Shown here: positions 39,359 through 47,805 of the stretch, piece by piece | Numbering within the stretch: position 1 is the first letter of the stretch | Layout of the letters: every line of letters starts with the position of its first letter | Source: Microbacterium sp. ET2 | GTDB lineage: Bacteria > Actinomycetota > Actinomycetes > Actinomycetales > Microbacteriaceae | Reading direction: 5' to 3' | DNA: 64,000 bases | Assembly: GCF_030347395.1 (NCBI RefSeq) | Contig: NZ_CP128170.1 | Span: forward strand, 2,976,001 to 3,040,000 | Notes under the pieces: generated by a model | Databases searched by the model: none | What the model was told of the DNA's origin: nothing | Seen by the model: only the letters and a program-made list of their open reading frames with translations | Made by a program: the position numbers and the translations under genes

Positions 39359-40687
39359 GTGATGGATTACGTCATGTTGGGCGTGGGGCTCCTGCTGACC
39401 GTCGGCACAGGCCTGTTCGTCGCGAGCGAGTTCGCGCTGGTCAATCTCGATCGTGCCGACCTCGAGGCCCGCCAGGAGGCGGGGGAATCCCGGCTGTCGC
39501 TGACCATCAGCGCGCTGCGCATCACTTCCACGCACCTCTCGAGCGCCCAGTTGGGCATCACTCTGACGACGCTGCTGACCGGCTACACGATGGAACCGGC
39601 CATCTCCAACCTGCTGCGTCCGATCCTGATCGGCTGGGGATGGCCGGAGGGCGTGGTCGTGGCGCTGTCGTCGATCATCGGCGTCTCGATCGCGACGGTG
39701 TTCTCGATGATCATCGGCGAGCTCGTCCCGAAGAACTTCGCTCTGGCGGTCCCGCGCCAGACCGCCAAGCTCGTGATGCCCTTCCAGGTGGCCTTCACCA
39801 CCGTCTTCCGCCCCGCCATCCGGCTCCTCAACGGCAGCGCCAACGCGGTGCTGAGGGCCCTCGGCATCGAGCCCAAGGAGGAGCTGTCGGGCGCGCGCAC
39901 GGCTGAAGAGCTCTCGAGTCTCGTCCGACGGTCCGCCAGCGCCGGCGTCCTGGAGAAGGACACCGCCAGCCTCCTGGACCGCAGCTTGAACTTCGCCCGG
40001 CTCACCGCGGCCGACGTCATGACGCCTCGCCCCAGCATCCATGCCCTGTCGTCCTCCGACAGCGCCGACGATGTCATCCAACTCGCCCGCCGGACGGGCC
40101 ACTCGCGCTTTCCCGTCACGGGGGAGTCGATGGACGACATCACCGGCATCGTGCACCTGAAGGCCGCGATCGGCGTGCCGCGAGAGCGGCGTGCCGACGT
40201 GCCGGCGGCGGCCCTGGCGAGCGAGGTCCTGCGCGTGCCCGAGGCGGTGCACCTCGACGCCCTCGTCTCGGAGCTGCGGGCCCGCGGCTATCAGATGGCG
40301 GTCGTCGTCGACGAGTACGGCGGGACCGCGGGCGTGGTCACCCTGGAAGACCTCGTGGAGGAGATCGTCGGCGAGGTGCTCGACGAGCACGACCGCCGCC
40401 GCGCCGGCATCGTGCGCGGGAGCGGGTACGTGAGCTTCCCCGGCGAGCTCCGCCCCGACGAGGTGCGCGACCGCACCGGCATCCGCATCCCCGAGGGAGA
40501 CGTGTACGACACCGTGGGCGGATTCATCATGAGCGTCCTCGAGCGCATTCCCGCCGTCGGCGACAGCGTGAGCATCGAGGACGGCGATCTGGAGGTGCAG
40601 CGGATGGACGGCCGCCGCGTCGACCGGGTGCGCTTCACGCCGGCGGTCGTCGCCGCCCACACCTCGGCGGGGGGTGAGGACCGATGA
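39359..40687 (+). CDS. CNNM/CorC (HlyC/CorC) family membrane protein with CBS pair
   Basis: 442 residues. The CNNM/DUF21 membrane domain (1-190; several helices starting VMLGVGLLLTVGTGLFVASEF) is followed by a CBS pair (ADVMTPRPSIHAL ... VVVDEYGGTAGVVTLEDLVE) and the C-terminal CorC_HlyC domain (SGYVSFPGELRPDEVRDRTG). The CNNM/CorC family is implicated in Mg2+/Co2+ export or homeostasis. The GTG at 39359 and the ATG at 39362 are both possible starts; the ATG has the better fit but the difference is one residue. The next gene overlaps by 4 nt and is a related paralogue. Confidence 0.92.
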   Translation: MMDYVMLGVGLLLTVGTGLFVASEFALVNLDRADLEARQEAGESRLSLTISALRITSTHLSSAQLGITLTTLLTGYTMEPAISNLLRPILIGWGWPEGVVVALSSIIGVSIATVFSMIIGELVPKNFALAVPRQTAKLVMPFQVAFTTVFRPAIRLLNGSANAVLRALGIEPKEELSGARTAEELSSLVRRSASAGVLEKDTASLLDRSLNFARLTAADVMTPRPSIHALSSSDSADDVIQLARRTGHSRFPVTGESMDDITGIVHLKAAIGVPRERRADVPAAALASEVLRVPEAVHLDALVSELRARGYQMAVVVDEYGGTAGVVTLEDLVEEIVGEVLDEHDRRRAGIVRGSGYVSFPGELRPDEVRDRTGIRIPEGDVYDTVGGFIMSVLERIPAVGDSVSIEDGDLEVQRMDGRRVDRVRFTPAVVAAHTSAGGEDR

Positions 40688-41733
40688 GCGATTGGGCGGG
40701 AATCGCCTGGCTGGTCGTACTCCTCCTCGGCAACGCCTTCTTCGTCGGCGCCGAGTTCGCCGTGATCTCGGCCAGGCGCTCGCAGATCGAGCCCCTGGCG
40801 GAGAGGGGCGTGCGCGCTGCTCGCACCGCGCTGTACGCGATGGAGCACGCGACCCTGATGCTCGCGACCTCGCAGCTGGGCATCACGATCTGTTCGCTGC
40901 TGATCCTGAACGTCTCCGAACCCGCCATCCACCACCTGCTCGAAGAGCCGCTGGCGCTCACGGGGCTGCCCGAAGGGCTCGTCGACGCGATCGCCTTCGC
41001 CATCGCCCTGGTGCTGGTGTCGTACCTCCACGTCGTCTTCGGAGAGATGGTGCCGAAGAACCTCGCCTTCTCGGTGCCCGACCGTGCGGTGTTGATGCTC
41101 GCGGCCCCGCTGGTGTGGGTGTCGAAGGTCTTCCACCCCGTGATCTTCACGCTGAACTGGATCGCCAACCACGTCGTGCGCCTGTTCCGGGTGGAGCCGA
41201 AGGACGAGGCCGCCTCGACGTTCACGCTCGAGGAGGTCGCCACGATCGTCAACCAGTCGCGCATCGAAGGCGTGCTGGACGATTCGGCGGGGACGGTCGC
41301 GGCGGTGATGGAGTTCACTGACAAGAAGGCGAAGGACATCGCCGTGCCGCTGGCGGACCTGGTCACCCTTCCCGAGACCACGACGCCCGGCGACATCGAG
41401 CGGGCCGTGGCCCGGCACGGCTTCTCGCGGTACGTCATCGTCGGCTCCGACGGCGCCCCGGTGGGCTACGTGCACCTCAAGGACATCCTCCGGGTGGCCG
41501 AGGGGCCGGATGCCGCGGTGGACACCGCCATCCCGCCCAAGCGCATCCATCACATGGTGCCGGTGCAGGAGACCACCGACCTGGAGGACGCCCTGGCGCT
41601 GATGCGACGGGACGGCCGCCACCTCGCGCAGGTGCGGAACGAAGGCGGAACGATCACCGCGGTGCTGTTCCTCGAGGACGTCATCGAGGAACTCGTCGGT
41701 GAGGTGCAGGACGCGACCCGCCGCCGCCGCTGA
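40684..41733 (+). CDS. CNNM/CorC family membrane protein, shorter paralogue
   Basis: 349 residues. The membrane domain (IAWLVVLLLGNAFFVGAEFA, ISARRSQIEPLAERG) and a CBS pair (KKAKDIAVPLADLVTLP ... GYVHLKDILRVAEG ... LFLEDVIEELVG) are present, but it ends after the second CBS motif and lacks the C-terminal CorC_HlyC domain of its neighbour. The tandem arrangement with ATGA overlap is common in actinobacteria and suggests a heteromeric complex. Confidence 0.9.
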   Translation: MSDWAGIAWLVVLLLGNAFFVGAEFAVISARRSQIEPLAERGVRAARTALYAMEHATLMLATSQLGITICSLLILNVSEPAIHHLLEEPLALTGLPEGLVDAIAFAIALVLVSYLHVVFGEMVPKNLAFSVPDRAVLMLAAPLVWVSKVFHPVIFTLNWIANHVVRLFRVEPKDEAASTFTLEEVATIVNQSRIEGVLDDSAGTVAAVMEFTDKKAKDIAVPLADLVTLPETTTPGDIERAVARHGFSRYVIVGSDGAPVGYVHLKDILRVAEGPDAAVDTAIPPKRIHHMVPVQETTDLEDALALMRRDGRHLAQVRNEGGTITAVLFLEDVIEELVGEVQDATRRRR

Positions 41734-41762
41734 AGGCCGAGGTGAGGCGCCGGACGCCTGAG

Positions 41763-41768
41763 TAGGGT
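41763..41768 (+). promoter_or_regulatory. -10 box of the NAD(P)H-hydrate dehydratase gene (leaderless)
   Basis: TAGGGT ends 6 nt before the ATG at 41775. Confidence 0.5.
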
Positions 41769-41774
41769 GACGGG

Positions 41775-42671
41775 ATGAGCACCTGGGATCTGTCCACCAC
41801 CGCGGCCGAGCTGCATGCCCCGACCGATACCGATGACAAGTACCGGCGGGGCGTCCTCGGCATCCGCACCGGCTCGGAGCAGTATCCCGGCGCCGCGGTG
41901 CTCGGCGTCGAAGCGGCGTGGCGGACGGGCGTCGGCATGGTCCGCTACCTCGGCCCCGACCGGCCCACCGCGCTCGTCCTGCACCGCCGCCCCGAGACGG
42001 TCACCTCCGGAGGGCGGGTTCAGGCTTGGCTGATCGGGTCGGGAACGGATGCCGCACAGCGACCGCCGGGAGAGGCCGCGGCGTTGCGTGCCATCCTCTC
42101 CCGACCCGAACCGGTCGTCGTCGACGCCGGCGCGCTCGACCTCGTCGCCGACGGGGCGCGGGAGGGCGGCGTGAGGATCCTCACCCCGCACGACCGTGAG
42201 CACGACCGGCTGCGCGAGGGGCTCGGTCTGGCTCCCCTGGGCCCCGACGCGGGCGACCTGCGGGTCGAGGCGGCGGTGGAGACCGCCCGCCGCTCGGGCG
42301 CGATCGTGGTGCTGAAGGGCGCGCGCACGGTCGTCGCCGAACCGGACGGCTGGCACGCTCTCGTCGCCCAGGAGGGGACGGCATGGCTCGCGACCGCCGG
42401 CACCGGCGACGTGCTGGCAGGGGTGCTCGGGGCGGTCGTGGCGGGTGCGGCGGCCCGGGAGGAGCGTTCGGAAACCAACGGGGATGCCGCTGACCCAGAT
42501 CTCGCGCCGTGGGCACGGCGTGCCGCGGCCGGCGTCTGGGTCCATCAGCGCGCCGGTGTCCGTGCGGCCGAGCGCGCGGCGGACGGGGCGGGGCGGGGCG
42601 GCGGTCCGGTCACGGCGCTCGATGTGGCCGCGGCTCTTCCCTCCGTCGTCGCTGAAGCGCTCGGCGGCTGA
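41775..42671 (+). CDS. nnrD: ADP-dependent NAD(P)H-hydrate dehydratase
   Basis: 298 residues of the ribokinase-like CARKD/NnrD family. It has the substrate-binding RRGVLGIRTGSEQYPGAAVL start, VVVDAGALDLV and the ATP/ADP-binding GTGDVLAGVLGAVVAG. It repairs hydrated NADH/NADPH (NADHX) in the cytoplasm using ADP. The usual fused epimerase domain (NnrE) is absent, so this is the stand-alone dehydratase form. Confidence 0.92.
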   Translation: MSTWDLSTTAAELHAPTDTDDKYRRGVLGIRTGSEQYPGAAVLGVEAAWRTGVGMVRYLGPDRPTALVLHRRPETVTSGGRVQAWLIGSGTDAAQRPPGEAAALRAILSRPEPVVVDAGALDLVADGAREGGVRILTPHDREHDRLREGLGLAPLGPDAGDLRVEAAVETARRSGAIVVLKGARTVVAEPDGWHALVAQEGTAWLATAGTGDVLAGVLGAVVAGAAAREERSETNGDAADPDLAPWARRAAAGVWVHQRAGVRAAERAADGAGRGGGPVTALDVAAALPSVVAEALGG

Positions 42672-42704
42672 CTCGGCCCTCGGGTGGGTGATCCCTCGCC
42701 CGCC

Positions 42705-42710
42705 TAGGAT
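42705..42710 (+). promoter_or_regulatory. -10 box of the 42717 gene (leaderless)
   Basis: TAGGAT ends 6 nt before the GTG at 42717. Confidence 0.5.
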
Positions 42711-42716
42711 GAGCGC

Positions 42717-43931
42717 GTGTCGAAACGGGCAGTGCTGTGGATCGCGTTCGTGCTGGTGCACGTCGCGGTGGGGGTGCTCGGCTTCCTCCAGCCCAATCAG
42801 CCCATGGGCGATGTCAACCTCGTCTACGAGCCGTGGGCGAACCGTGCCGTCGCGGGTGCCGGTGTCGTCGGGGTCACCGAGAACTGGGTGTACCCCGCCC
42901 TCGCTCTCGTGCCCCTCATGCTCGCGCACGTGCTCGCGCCGGTCTTCGGCTCCTACCTCGTGGCCTGGGCCGTGCTGGTGACGGTCGTCGACGCGGCGGC
43001 GTTCCGGGTGCTGGTCGGTCGGGGCCGGTCGCAGGGACGTGTGGTTGCGGCGGTCTTCTGGTTGGTGTTCATCGCCGCGCTCGGGCCCGTGGGGATGTAC
43101 CGCCTGGATGCGATCACCGTGCCTCTCGCCGTCGCCGGGTGTCTGTGGCTGCTGACGAGACCCGCCGTGGCCGCGGCGCTGCTGGCGGCGGCCACTTGGA
43201 TCAAGGTCTGGCCGGCGGCGCTCCTCCTCGCCGCCGTCGTCACCGTCCGTCGCCGCCTCGCCGTGATCGGGTCCGCCGCCGCGGTGTCGGCGATCGTGGC
43301 GGGGATCATCGTCGCGGTGGGCGGGGCGCGACACCTGTTCGGCTTCGTCTTCGACCAGACCGAACGCGGCCTGCAGGTCGAGGCGCCCGTCAGCGCCTAT
43401 TGGCTGTGGCGCGCCGTCGCCGGCTTCCCCGACTCCCGCGTGTACTACGACGACGACCTGCTCACCTGGCAGGTGTCCGGCCCCGGCGCTCCCGTCGTCG
43501 GCGGGGCGATGACGGCCGTCCTCGTCGCGGCGGTCGCTGTGGTGACGGTCATCGGAGTGACGCGGGTGCGCCGCGGCATCCCCTTCCTCCGCGTGTTCCC
43601 CGCGCTCGCCTCGAGTCTCGTCCTGCTCCTGATCGTCACCAATAAGGTCGGTTCGCCCCAGTACCTCACGTGGATCATCGCGCCATTCGTGGTCGGGCTG
43701 GTGCTCGACCGTGAGCGCTGGTGGTCGCCGGCCTGCCTCGCGCTGGTGTCCGCCGCCCTGACCCAGCTGGTCTACCCGATCTGGTACGGCAGACTGCTCG
43801 GGGGTGACCCGCTTGCGGCCGGTGCCCTGACGCTGCGCAACGCCCTGCTCATCGCACTGCTGGTGTGGAGCGTCGTCCTGCTCGTGCGCACGCCGCGCGC
43901 CGCGCGCGCGCCGGTGCACGCGCTGATCTGA
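42717..43931 (+). CDS. Glycosyltransferase 87 (DUF2029)-like membrane protein
   Basis: 404 residues with about ten hydrophobic segments, beginning LWIAFVLVHVAVGVLGFLQP. The loop after the first helix (MGDVNLVYEPWAN) carries an acidic residue in the position of the catalytic Asp of GT-C enzymes, and LLAAATWIKVWPAALLLAAV resembles the GT87 signature. Mannosyltransferases of this family act on lipid-linked sugars at the membrane in actinobacteria. The substrate is unknown. GTG start with leaderless -10 box. Confidence 0.78.
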   Translation: MSKRAVLWIAFVLVHVAVGVLGFLQPNQPMGDVNLVYEPWANRAVAGAGVVGVTENWVYPALALVPLMLAHVLAPVFGSYLVAWAVLVTVVDAAAFRVLVGRGRSQGRVVAAVFWLVFIAALGPVGMYRLDAITVPLAVAGCLWLLTRPAVAAALLAAATWIKVWPAALLLAAVVTVRRRLAVIGSAAAVSAIVAGIIVAVGGARHLFGFVFDQTERGLQVEAPVSAYWLWRAVAGFPDSRVYYDDDLLTWQVSGPGAPVVGGAMTAVLVAAVAVVTVIGVTRVRRGIPFLRVFPALASSLVLLLIVTNKVGSPQYLTWIIAPFVVGLVLDRERWWSPACLALVSAALTQLVYPIWYGRLLGGDPLAAGALTLRNALLIALLVWSVVLLVRTPRAARAPVHALI

Positions 43932-43952
43932 TCCGCCACCGAGAGGAACCCC

Positions 43953-44279
43953 ATGCTCGTCGCTTTCTCCGTCGCTCCGAGCGGCACCGGCCGCTCCGAC
44001 GGCTCCGTCCACGATGCCGTCGCCGCCGCTGTCCGTGTGGTGCGCAGCTCCGGGCTGCCGCACCGCACCACCTCGATGTTCACCGAGATCGAAGGGGAGT
44101 GGGATGAGGTGATGGACGTCGTCAAGCGCGCGACCGAGGCCGTCCTGCCCTTCGGCTCGCGGGTCTCCCTCGTGCTGAAGGCCGACATCCGTCCGGGCCG
44201 GACCGGCGAGATCGAGGCGAAGATCGAGCGTCTCGAGCGTGCGCTGCAGGACGACGGGTCATCCGACACGGACGACTGA
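43953..44279 (+). CDS. MTH1187 family thiamine-binding protein
   Basis: 108 residues, the ferredoxin-like fold family (DUF77) with LVAFSVAPSGTGRSDGSVHD, HRTTSMFTEIEGEWDEVMDV and VSLVLKADIRPGRTGEIEAK. Members bind thiamine or related pyrimidines and may act as sensors or carriers. A clear ribosome-binding site (gagaggaac) precedes the ATG. No thiamine synthesis or transport gene is adjacent, so its role here is open. Confidence 0.88.
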   Translation: MLVAFSVAPSGTGRSDGSVHDAVAAAVRVVRSSGLPHRTTSMFTEIEGEWDEVMDVVKRATEAVLPFGSRVSLVLKADIRPGRTGEIEAKIERLERALQDDGSSDTDD

Positions 44280-44320
44280 CGGTCGGGTGGACGTCGCAGC
44301 GCGGCATCCTCCACGGGGGA

Positions 44321-44355
44321 GTCGAATCGATTCGACACGTCCTTCAGACGGACGT
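44321..44355. promoter_or_regulatory. Perfect 16-bp palindrome and second inverted repeat before the MFS gene
   Basis: GTCGAATCGATTCGAC (44321-44336) is a perfect palindrome. Immediately adjacent, acgtcc (44337-44342) and ggacgt (44350-44355) form a second inverted repeat with a 7-bp gap, ending at the first base of the -10 box TAGCAT (44355-44360). The palindrome covers the expected -35 region. This is a strong operator candidate for a dimeric repressor; no regulator gene is adjacent. Confidence 0.65.
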
Positions 44356-44360
44356 AGCAT
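44355..44360 (+). promoter_or_regulatory. -10 box of the MFS gene (leaderless)
   Basis: TAGCAT ends 6 nt before the GTG at 44367. Confidence 0.5.
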
Positions 44361-44366
44361 GCGAGA

Positions 44367-45584
44367 GTGACCTCCTCGACTCTCTCGAGGGGGGCGGCGA
44401 CGTGGGCGCTCCTCTCCCTCGCCGTCGGCAGCTTCGGCATCGGCATGACTGAGTTCGTCGTGATGGGACTGCTTCCCGAGATCGCCGCCGACCTGCTGCC
44501 TGCGCTGTCGGTGGCCGATCCCGATGCCGCCATCGCGCAGACCGGGTGGCTGATCTCGCTGTATGCGCTCGGCGTGGTCGTCGGCGCCCCGACGATCGCC
44601 GCGGTGGTGGCGAAGTACCCGCGTCACCGGGTGATGCTGGGTCTCGCGCTGGCGCTGACGGCATTCAATGCCCTGACCTTCGTCCTCCCGACCTTCGAGC
44701 TCGTGGCGGCCTCGCGGTTCCTCGCGGGCCTGCCGCACGGGGCGTACTTCGGAATCGGCGCGCTCGTCGCCGCCGAGGTGCTCGGCCCCGGCAAGCGTGC
44801 GAAGGGCGTGGCGGTCGTGCTCACGGGTCTGACGGTCGCCAACGTCGTCGGGGTGCCCCTCGGCACCTTCCTCGGCCAGCAGGTGGGGTGGCGGGCGGCG
44901 TTCGTCGTCGTCGCCGCCGTCTTCGCCCTCGCCGCCTTCTGCATCGCGTCGTTCGTGCCCGCGCACGACGGTGACGCCGCTCGGACGTTCCGTGCCGAGC
45001 TGCGGGTCTTCCGCATCCGCCAGGTGTGGCTCACGCTCGCGGTGGGCGCGATCGGATTCGGCGGATTCTTCGCGGTGTACAGCTACATCGCCCCGCTCGT
45101 CACCGATGTCGCGGGTTCGCCGGGGTGGGTCGTGCCGATCGTGCTGGTCGTGATGGGCCTCGGAATGACGGTAGGCAACGTCCTCGGGGGCGTCCTGGCC
45201 GACATCGATCTGCACCGGACCCTCCTCGGAGGATTCGTGGCCCTCGCGCTCGTGCAGACCCTTCTCGCGCTGTCCGCTCAGACCCTGTGGGCCCTGGCGG
45301 TGTTCATCTTCGCCACGGGGCTGGTCTCGGCGTGCGTGAGCCCGGCCATACAGACCCGGCTGATGGATGTCGCAGGCGACAACCAATCGATCGCGGCGGC
45401 CCTGAACCACTCCGCCTTGAACATGGGCAACAGCCTCGGCGCTCTCCTGGGCGGGGCGGTCATCGCGGTCGGCTGGGGCTTCGTCGCGCCGGCGTGGGTC
45501 GGGGTCGCGCTCGCGCTCGCCGGTCTCGGCCTCGCGATCGTGAGCATCGCGACCGATCGGCAGCGTCACCCGATCTCCGTCTGA
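44367..45584 (+). CDS. MFS transporter, drug or sugar efflux (AraJ-like)
   Basis: 405 residues with twelve predicted helices. The N-terminal GIGMTEFVVMGLLPEIAADL is typical of the AraJ/YdhP-type DHA1 efflux family; HRVMLGLALALTAF and FLAGLPHGAYFGIGALVAAE follow. Exported compound unknown. The start is a GTG with a leaderless -10 box. A perfect palindrome overlaps the -35 region, suggesting inducible expression as for many efflux pumps controlled by TetR or MarR repressors. Confidence 0.9.
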   Translation: MTSSTLSRGAATWALLSLAVGSFGIGMTEFVVMGLLPEIAADLLPALSVADPDAAIAQTGWLISLYALGVVVGAPTIAAVVAKYPRHRVMLGLALALTAFNALTFVLPTFELVAASRFLAGLPHGAYFGIGALVAAEVLGPGKRAKGVAVVLTGLTVANVVGVPLGTFLGQQVGWRAAFVVVAAVFALAAFCIASFVPAHDGDAARTFRAELRVFRIRQVWLTLAVGAIGFGGFFAVYSYIAPLVTDVAGSPGWVVPIVLVVMGLGMTVGNVLGGVLADIDLHRTLLGGFVALALVQTLLALSAQTLWALAVFIFATGLVSACVSPAIQTRLMDVAGDNQSIAAALNHSALNMGNSLGALLGGAVIAVGWGFVAPAWVGVALALAGLGLAIVSIATDRQRHPISV

Positions 45585-45595
45585 GCGGTCCGATT

Positions 45596-45601
45596 TAGGC
45601 T
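45596..45601 (+). promoter_or_regulatory. -10 box of the NUDIX gene (leaderless)
   Basis: TAGGCT ends 6 nt before the GTG at 45608. Confidence 0.5.
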
Positions 45602-45607
45602 GGGCGG

Positions 45608-46399
45608 GTGGCTGCCGTCAACCCGCCCGAACATCCTCGGCCGGTCGACCGCGCCCGGCAGGTGCTCGCCGGAGTGCTCGCGGAGGCGCGTGAGCGCCTG
45701 CCGCACGACGGTGAGGATCCCTCGGTCCCGGTCGCCGGGACGGTCGTGCTGCTGCGCGACGGCGAGCGAGGACCGGAGGTGCTTCTGCTGGAGCGGCCCG
45801 ACCGCGGCTCGTTCGCCGGTGCCTGGGTCTTTCCCGGCGGCAAGCGCGAGGACGCGGATGCTGCGGAGGACGGGTCGGAGGAGGGGGCGGCGCGCCGCGC
45901 GGCGGTGCGTGAGACGTTCGAGGAGGCCGGGCTCGTCGTCGACCTTGACAGCCTCTGGGCGCTGTCGTGCTGGGATCCACCCCCGGGCCTGCCGCTGCGG
46001 ATCCGCACGTGGTTCTTCGTCGCCCGTGCGGGGGACGGGTCGCTCGCGCTCTCGGCCGACGAGGCCGTGGACGCGCGCTGGCTGAGACCCGAAGACGTGC
46101 TCGAGCGGCACGCCGGGGGCGAGGTCACCCTGTACCCGCCGACGTGGGTCACTCTCCACACCCTGGCCGGAAAGCGCGACGTCGACGCGCTCGTCGCGAT
46201 GCTGCGACGCAAGGGCTTCCGACGCTACGAGACGATCGCGCGCCAGGGCCCCGCGGGCCCGCTGCTGCTCTGGCAGGAGGATGCGGAGTATCGGCTCGAT
46301 GGGGGTGAGAGCGACCGCGCCGCCGATCCGGCCCGCCACCGGTTGGAGATCGGCGAGCTCCCCTGGATCTACACCGCCCCCGATCCCGCCTCCGGGTAG
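45608..46399 (+). CDS. NUDIX hydrolase
   Basis: 263 residues. The NUDIX motif is present with an enlarged loop: GGKREDADAAE then RAAVRETFEEAGL, so the catalytic REXXEEXG part is intact. The long C-terminal region (from ~130) contains WLRPEDVLERHAGGEVTLYP and a C-terminal domain of ~80 residues, giving the size of NUDT19-like CoA/acyl-CoA pyrophosphatases rather than MutT. Substrate not determined. GTG start with leaderless -10 box. Confidence 0.88.
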   Translation: MAAVNPPEHPRPVDRARQVLAGVLAEARERLPHDGEDPSVPVAGTVVLLRDGERGPEVLLLERPDRGSFAGAWVFPGGKREDADAAEDGSEEGAARRAAVRETFEEAGLVVDLDSLWALSCWDPPPGLPLRIRTWFFVARAGDGSLALSADEAVDARWLRPEDVLERHAGGEVTLYPPTWVTLHTLAGKRDVDALVAMLRRKGFRRYETIARQGPAGPLLLWQEDAEYRLDGGESDRAADPARHRLEIGELPWIYTAPDPASG

Positions 46400-46408
46400 C
46401 ATTCCCGG

Positions 46409-46520
46409 ATGCCAACGACCCTCCCGCGCCACGACCCCTCCGCCGAGGGAGTCGACCCCCGCGGCGTCCTTCCCGGGTGCGGACGGGTTCAGCCTGAAGC
46501 TCGAGGGCGCTGGGCCGCCG
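46409..46520 (+). pseudogene. Relic of a serine hydrolase (beta-lactamase family) gene 5' end
   Basis: A perfect leaderless arrangement (TAGCAT at 46397-46402, 6 nt, ATG at 46409) begins a frame reading MPTTLPRHDPSAEGVDPRGV. It loses sense after the Val, while a neighbouring frame continues as ADGFSLKLEGAG (about 46477-46512). Together they resemble the N-terminus of beta-lactamase-family serine hydrolases (SAxGVDxRGV ... ADGFELHS). The SxxK catalytic region and everything beyond are missing because metX begins here on the other strand. This is either a decayed fragment or chance; no search was possible. Confidence 0.35.
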
Positions 46521-46521
46521 C

Positions 46522-47727
46522 TCAGGCCGAGAGGAGCCGCCGGAGGTGGATCCCGACGGCGTCGGTCTCGATGAGGAACCCGTCGTGGCCGAAATCGCTG
46601 ACGAGCTCGACCGCGCGATCACCGTCGATGTGGTGCCGGAGCCCCCGCGCGATGCGGTGCTGTCCATCCACCGGGAAGAGGCGGTCGCTGTCGATGCCGA
46701 GCACCAGGGCCCGGGCGGTGACGCGCTCCAGCGCGCTCTCGACGCCGCCGCGGTCGCGGCCGATGTCGTGCGAGTTCATCGCCTCGACGAGGGTGAGATA
46801 GCTGTTGGCGTCGAAGCGGCGCGTGAACTTGTTGCCGTGGAAGTCGAGGTAGCTCTCCACCGCGAAGCGTCCGCCGTGCCCGAGCGGGCTCACGCCGGAC
46901 TGCCACGACCGCTGGAACCGCTGGTTCAGCTCGGTGGGCGAGCGGTAGTTCAGAAGCGCCATGCGCCGGGCGAGCGCGAGCCCCCGGTGCGGACCGTCTC
47001 CGTCCCCGGCGTCGTAGTACTCCCCGCCCTGGAAGCGGGGATCGATCCGTATCGCCTCGAGCTGCACCGAGTTCAGGGCCACCTGGTCGGCGGTCGTCAC
47101 CGGTGGAGCCGACAGCACCGCCATCCGCTCCACCCGGTCGGGGTGCGAGACGGCCCACTCCAGCGCGTGCATGCCGCCCATCGACCCGCCGATCGCCGCG
47201 GCCCAGCTGTCGATGCCGAGGGCATCGGCGAGGCGCACCTGGGCGGCGACCTGATCGCGGACCGTGAGGTACGGGAAACGCGAAGCCCACTCGTAGCCGT
47301 CGGGCGCGACGCTTGCGGGGCCGGTCGAGCCCTGACATCCGCCCAGCATGTTCGGCGCGACCACGAACCAGCGGTCGGTGTCGACGGGCTTTCCGGGACC
47401 GACGATGTCGTTCCACCACCCGTCGGTCGGGTGTCCGGGGCCCGCCTCACCGGTGACATGGCTGTCGCCGGTGAGGGCGTGGAGGATGAGCACCGCGTTG
47501 TCGCGGGCCGGATCGAGCTCGCCCCAGGTCTCGAATGCGATACGGATGCCGGGAAGCTCGCGGCCGCCCTCGGTGCGGAACGCGCCGAAGGCGGCGAACT
47601 GGCGCGCCCCCGCGGGGTCGCCGTCACGCCAGGCGCCGGTCACGGGTGGGCGGCCGAGAAGCAGACGGGCATCGGCCTCCGTCACCGGCGCGCTCGGCAC
47701 CGTGTCCTCGGAGGTCTGCCAGTCCAT
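46522..47727 (-). CDS. metX: Homoserine O-acetyltransferase
   Basis: 401 residues of the alpha/beta-hydrolase fold: NMLGGCQGSTGPAS, the nucleophile Ser182 in IGGSMGGMHALEW, and the acid and base in ALVLGIDSDRLFP and DFGHDGFLIE. It makes O-acetylhomoserine from homoserine and acetyl-CoA, the first committed step of methionine synthesis here. The start MDWQTSEDTV fits homologues; an ATG nine bases upstream (47736) is an equally possible start. The frame extends far upstream to 49338 without a stop but this is an antisense overlap and is not coding. Confidence 0.95.
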   Translation of the reverse strand: MDWQTSEDTVPSAPVTEADARLLLGRPPVTGAWRDGDPAGARQFAAFGAFRTEGGRELPGIRIAFETWGELDPARDNAVLILHALTGDSHVTGEAGPGHPTDGWWNDIVGPGKPVDTDRWFVVAPNMLGGCQGSTGPASVAPDGYEWASRFPYLTVRDQVAAQVRLADALGIDSWAAAIGGSMGGMHALEWAVSHPDRVERMAVLSAPPVTTADQVALNSVQLEAIRIDPRFQGGEYYDAGDGDGPHRGLALARRMALLNYRSPTELNQRFQRSWQSGVSPLGHGGRFAVESYLDFHGNKFTRRFDANSYLTLVEAMNSHDIGRDRGGVESALERVTARALVLGIDSDRLFPVDGQHRIARGLRHHIDGDRAVELVSDFGHDGFLIETDAVGIHLRRLLSA

Positions 47728-47805
47728 GCCTGCCATTCTCTCCGCTGGTAGCGCTGACCAGCGCCGTGTTACGGCCCCGGCTATTGTGGGGCCGGGGGGA
47801 CGGAC

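Noticed and set aside
41550..44063. 837-residue minus-strand open frame across four plus-strand genes
   Set aside because: Shadow of the nnrD and GT87 genes, rich in Asp/His/Gly/Arg.
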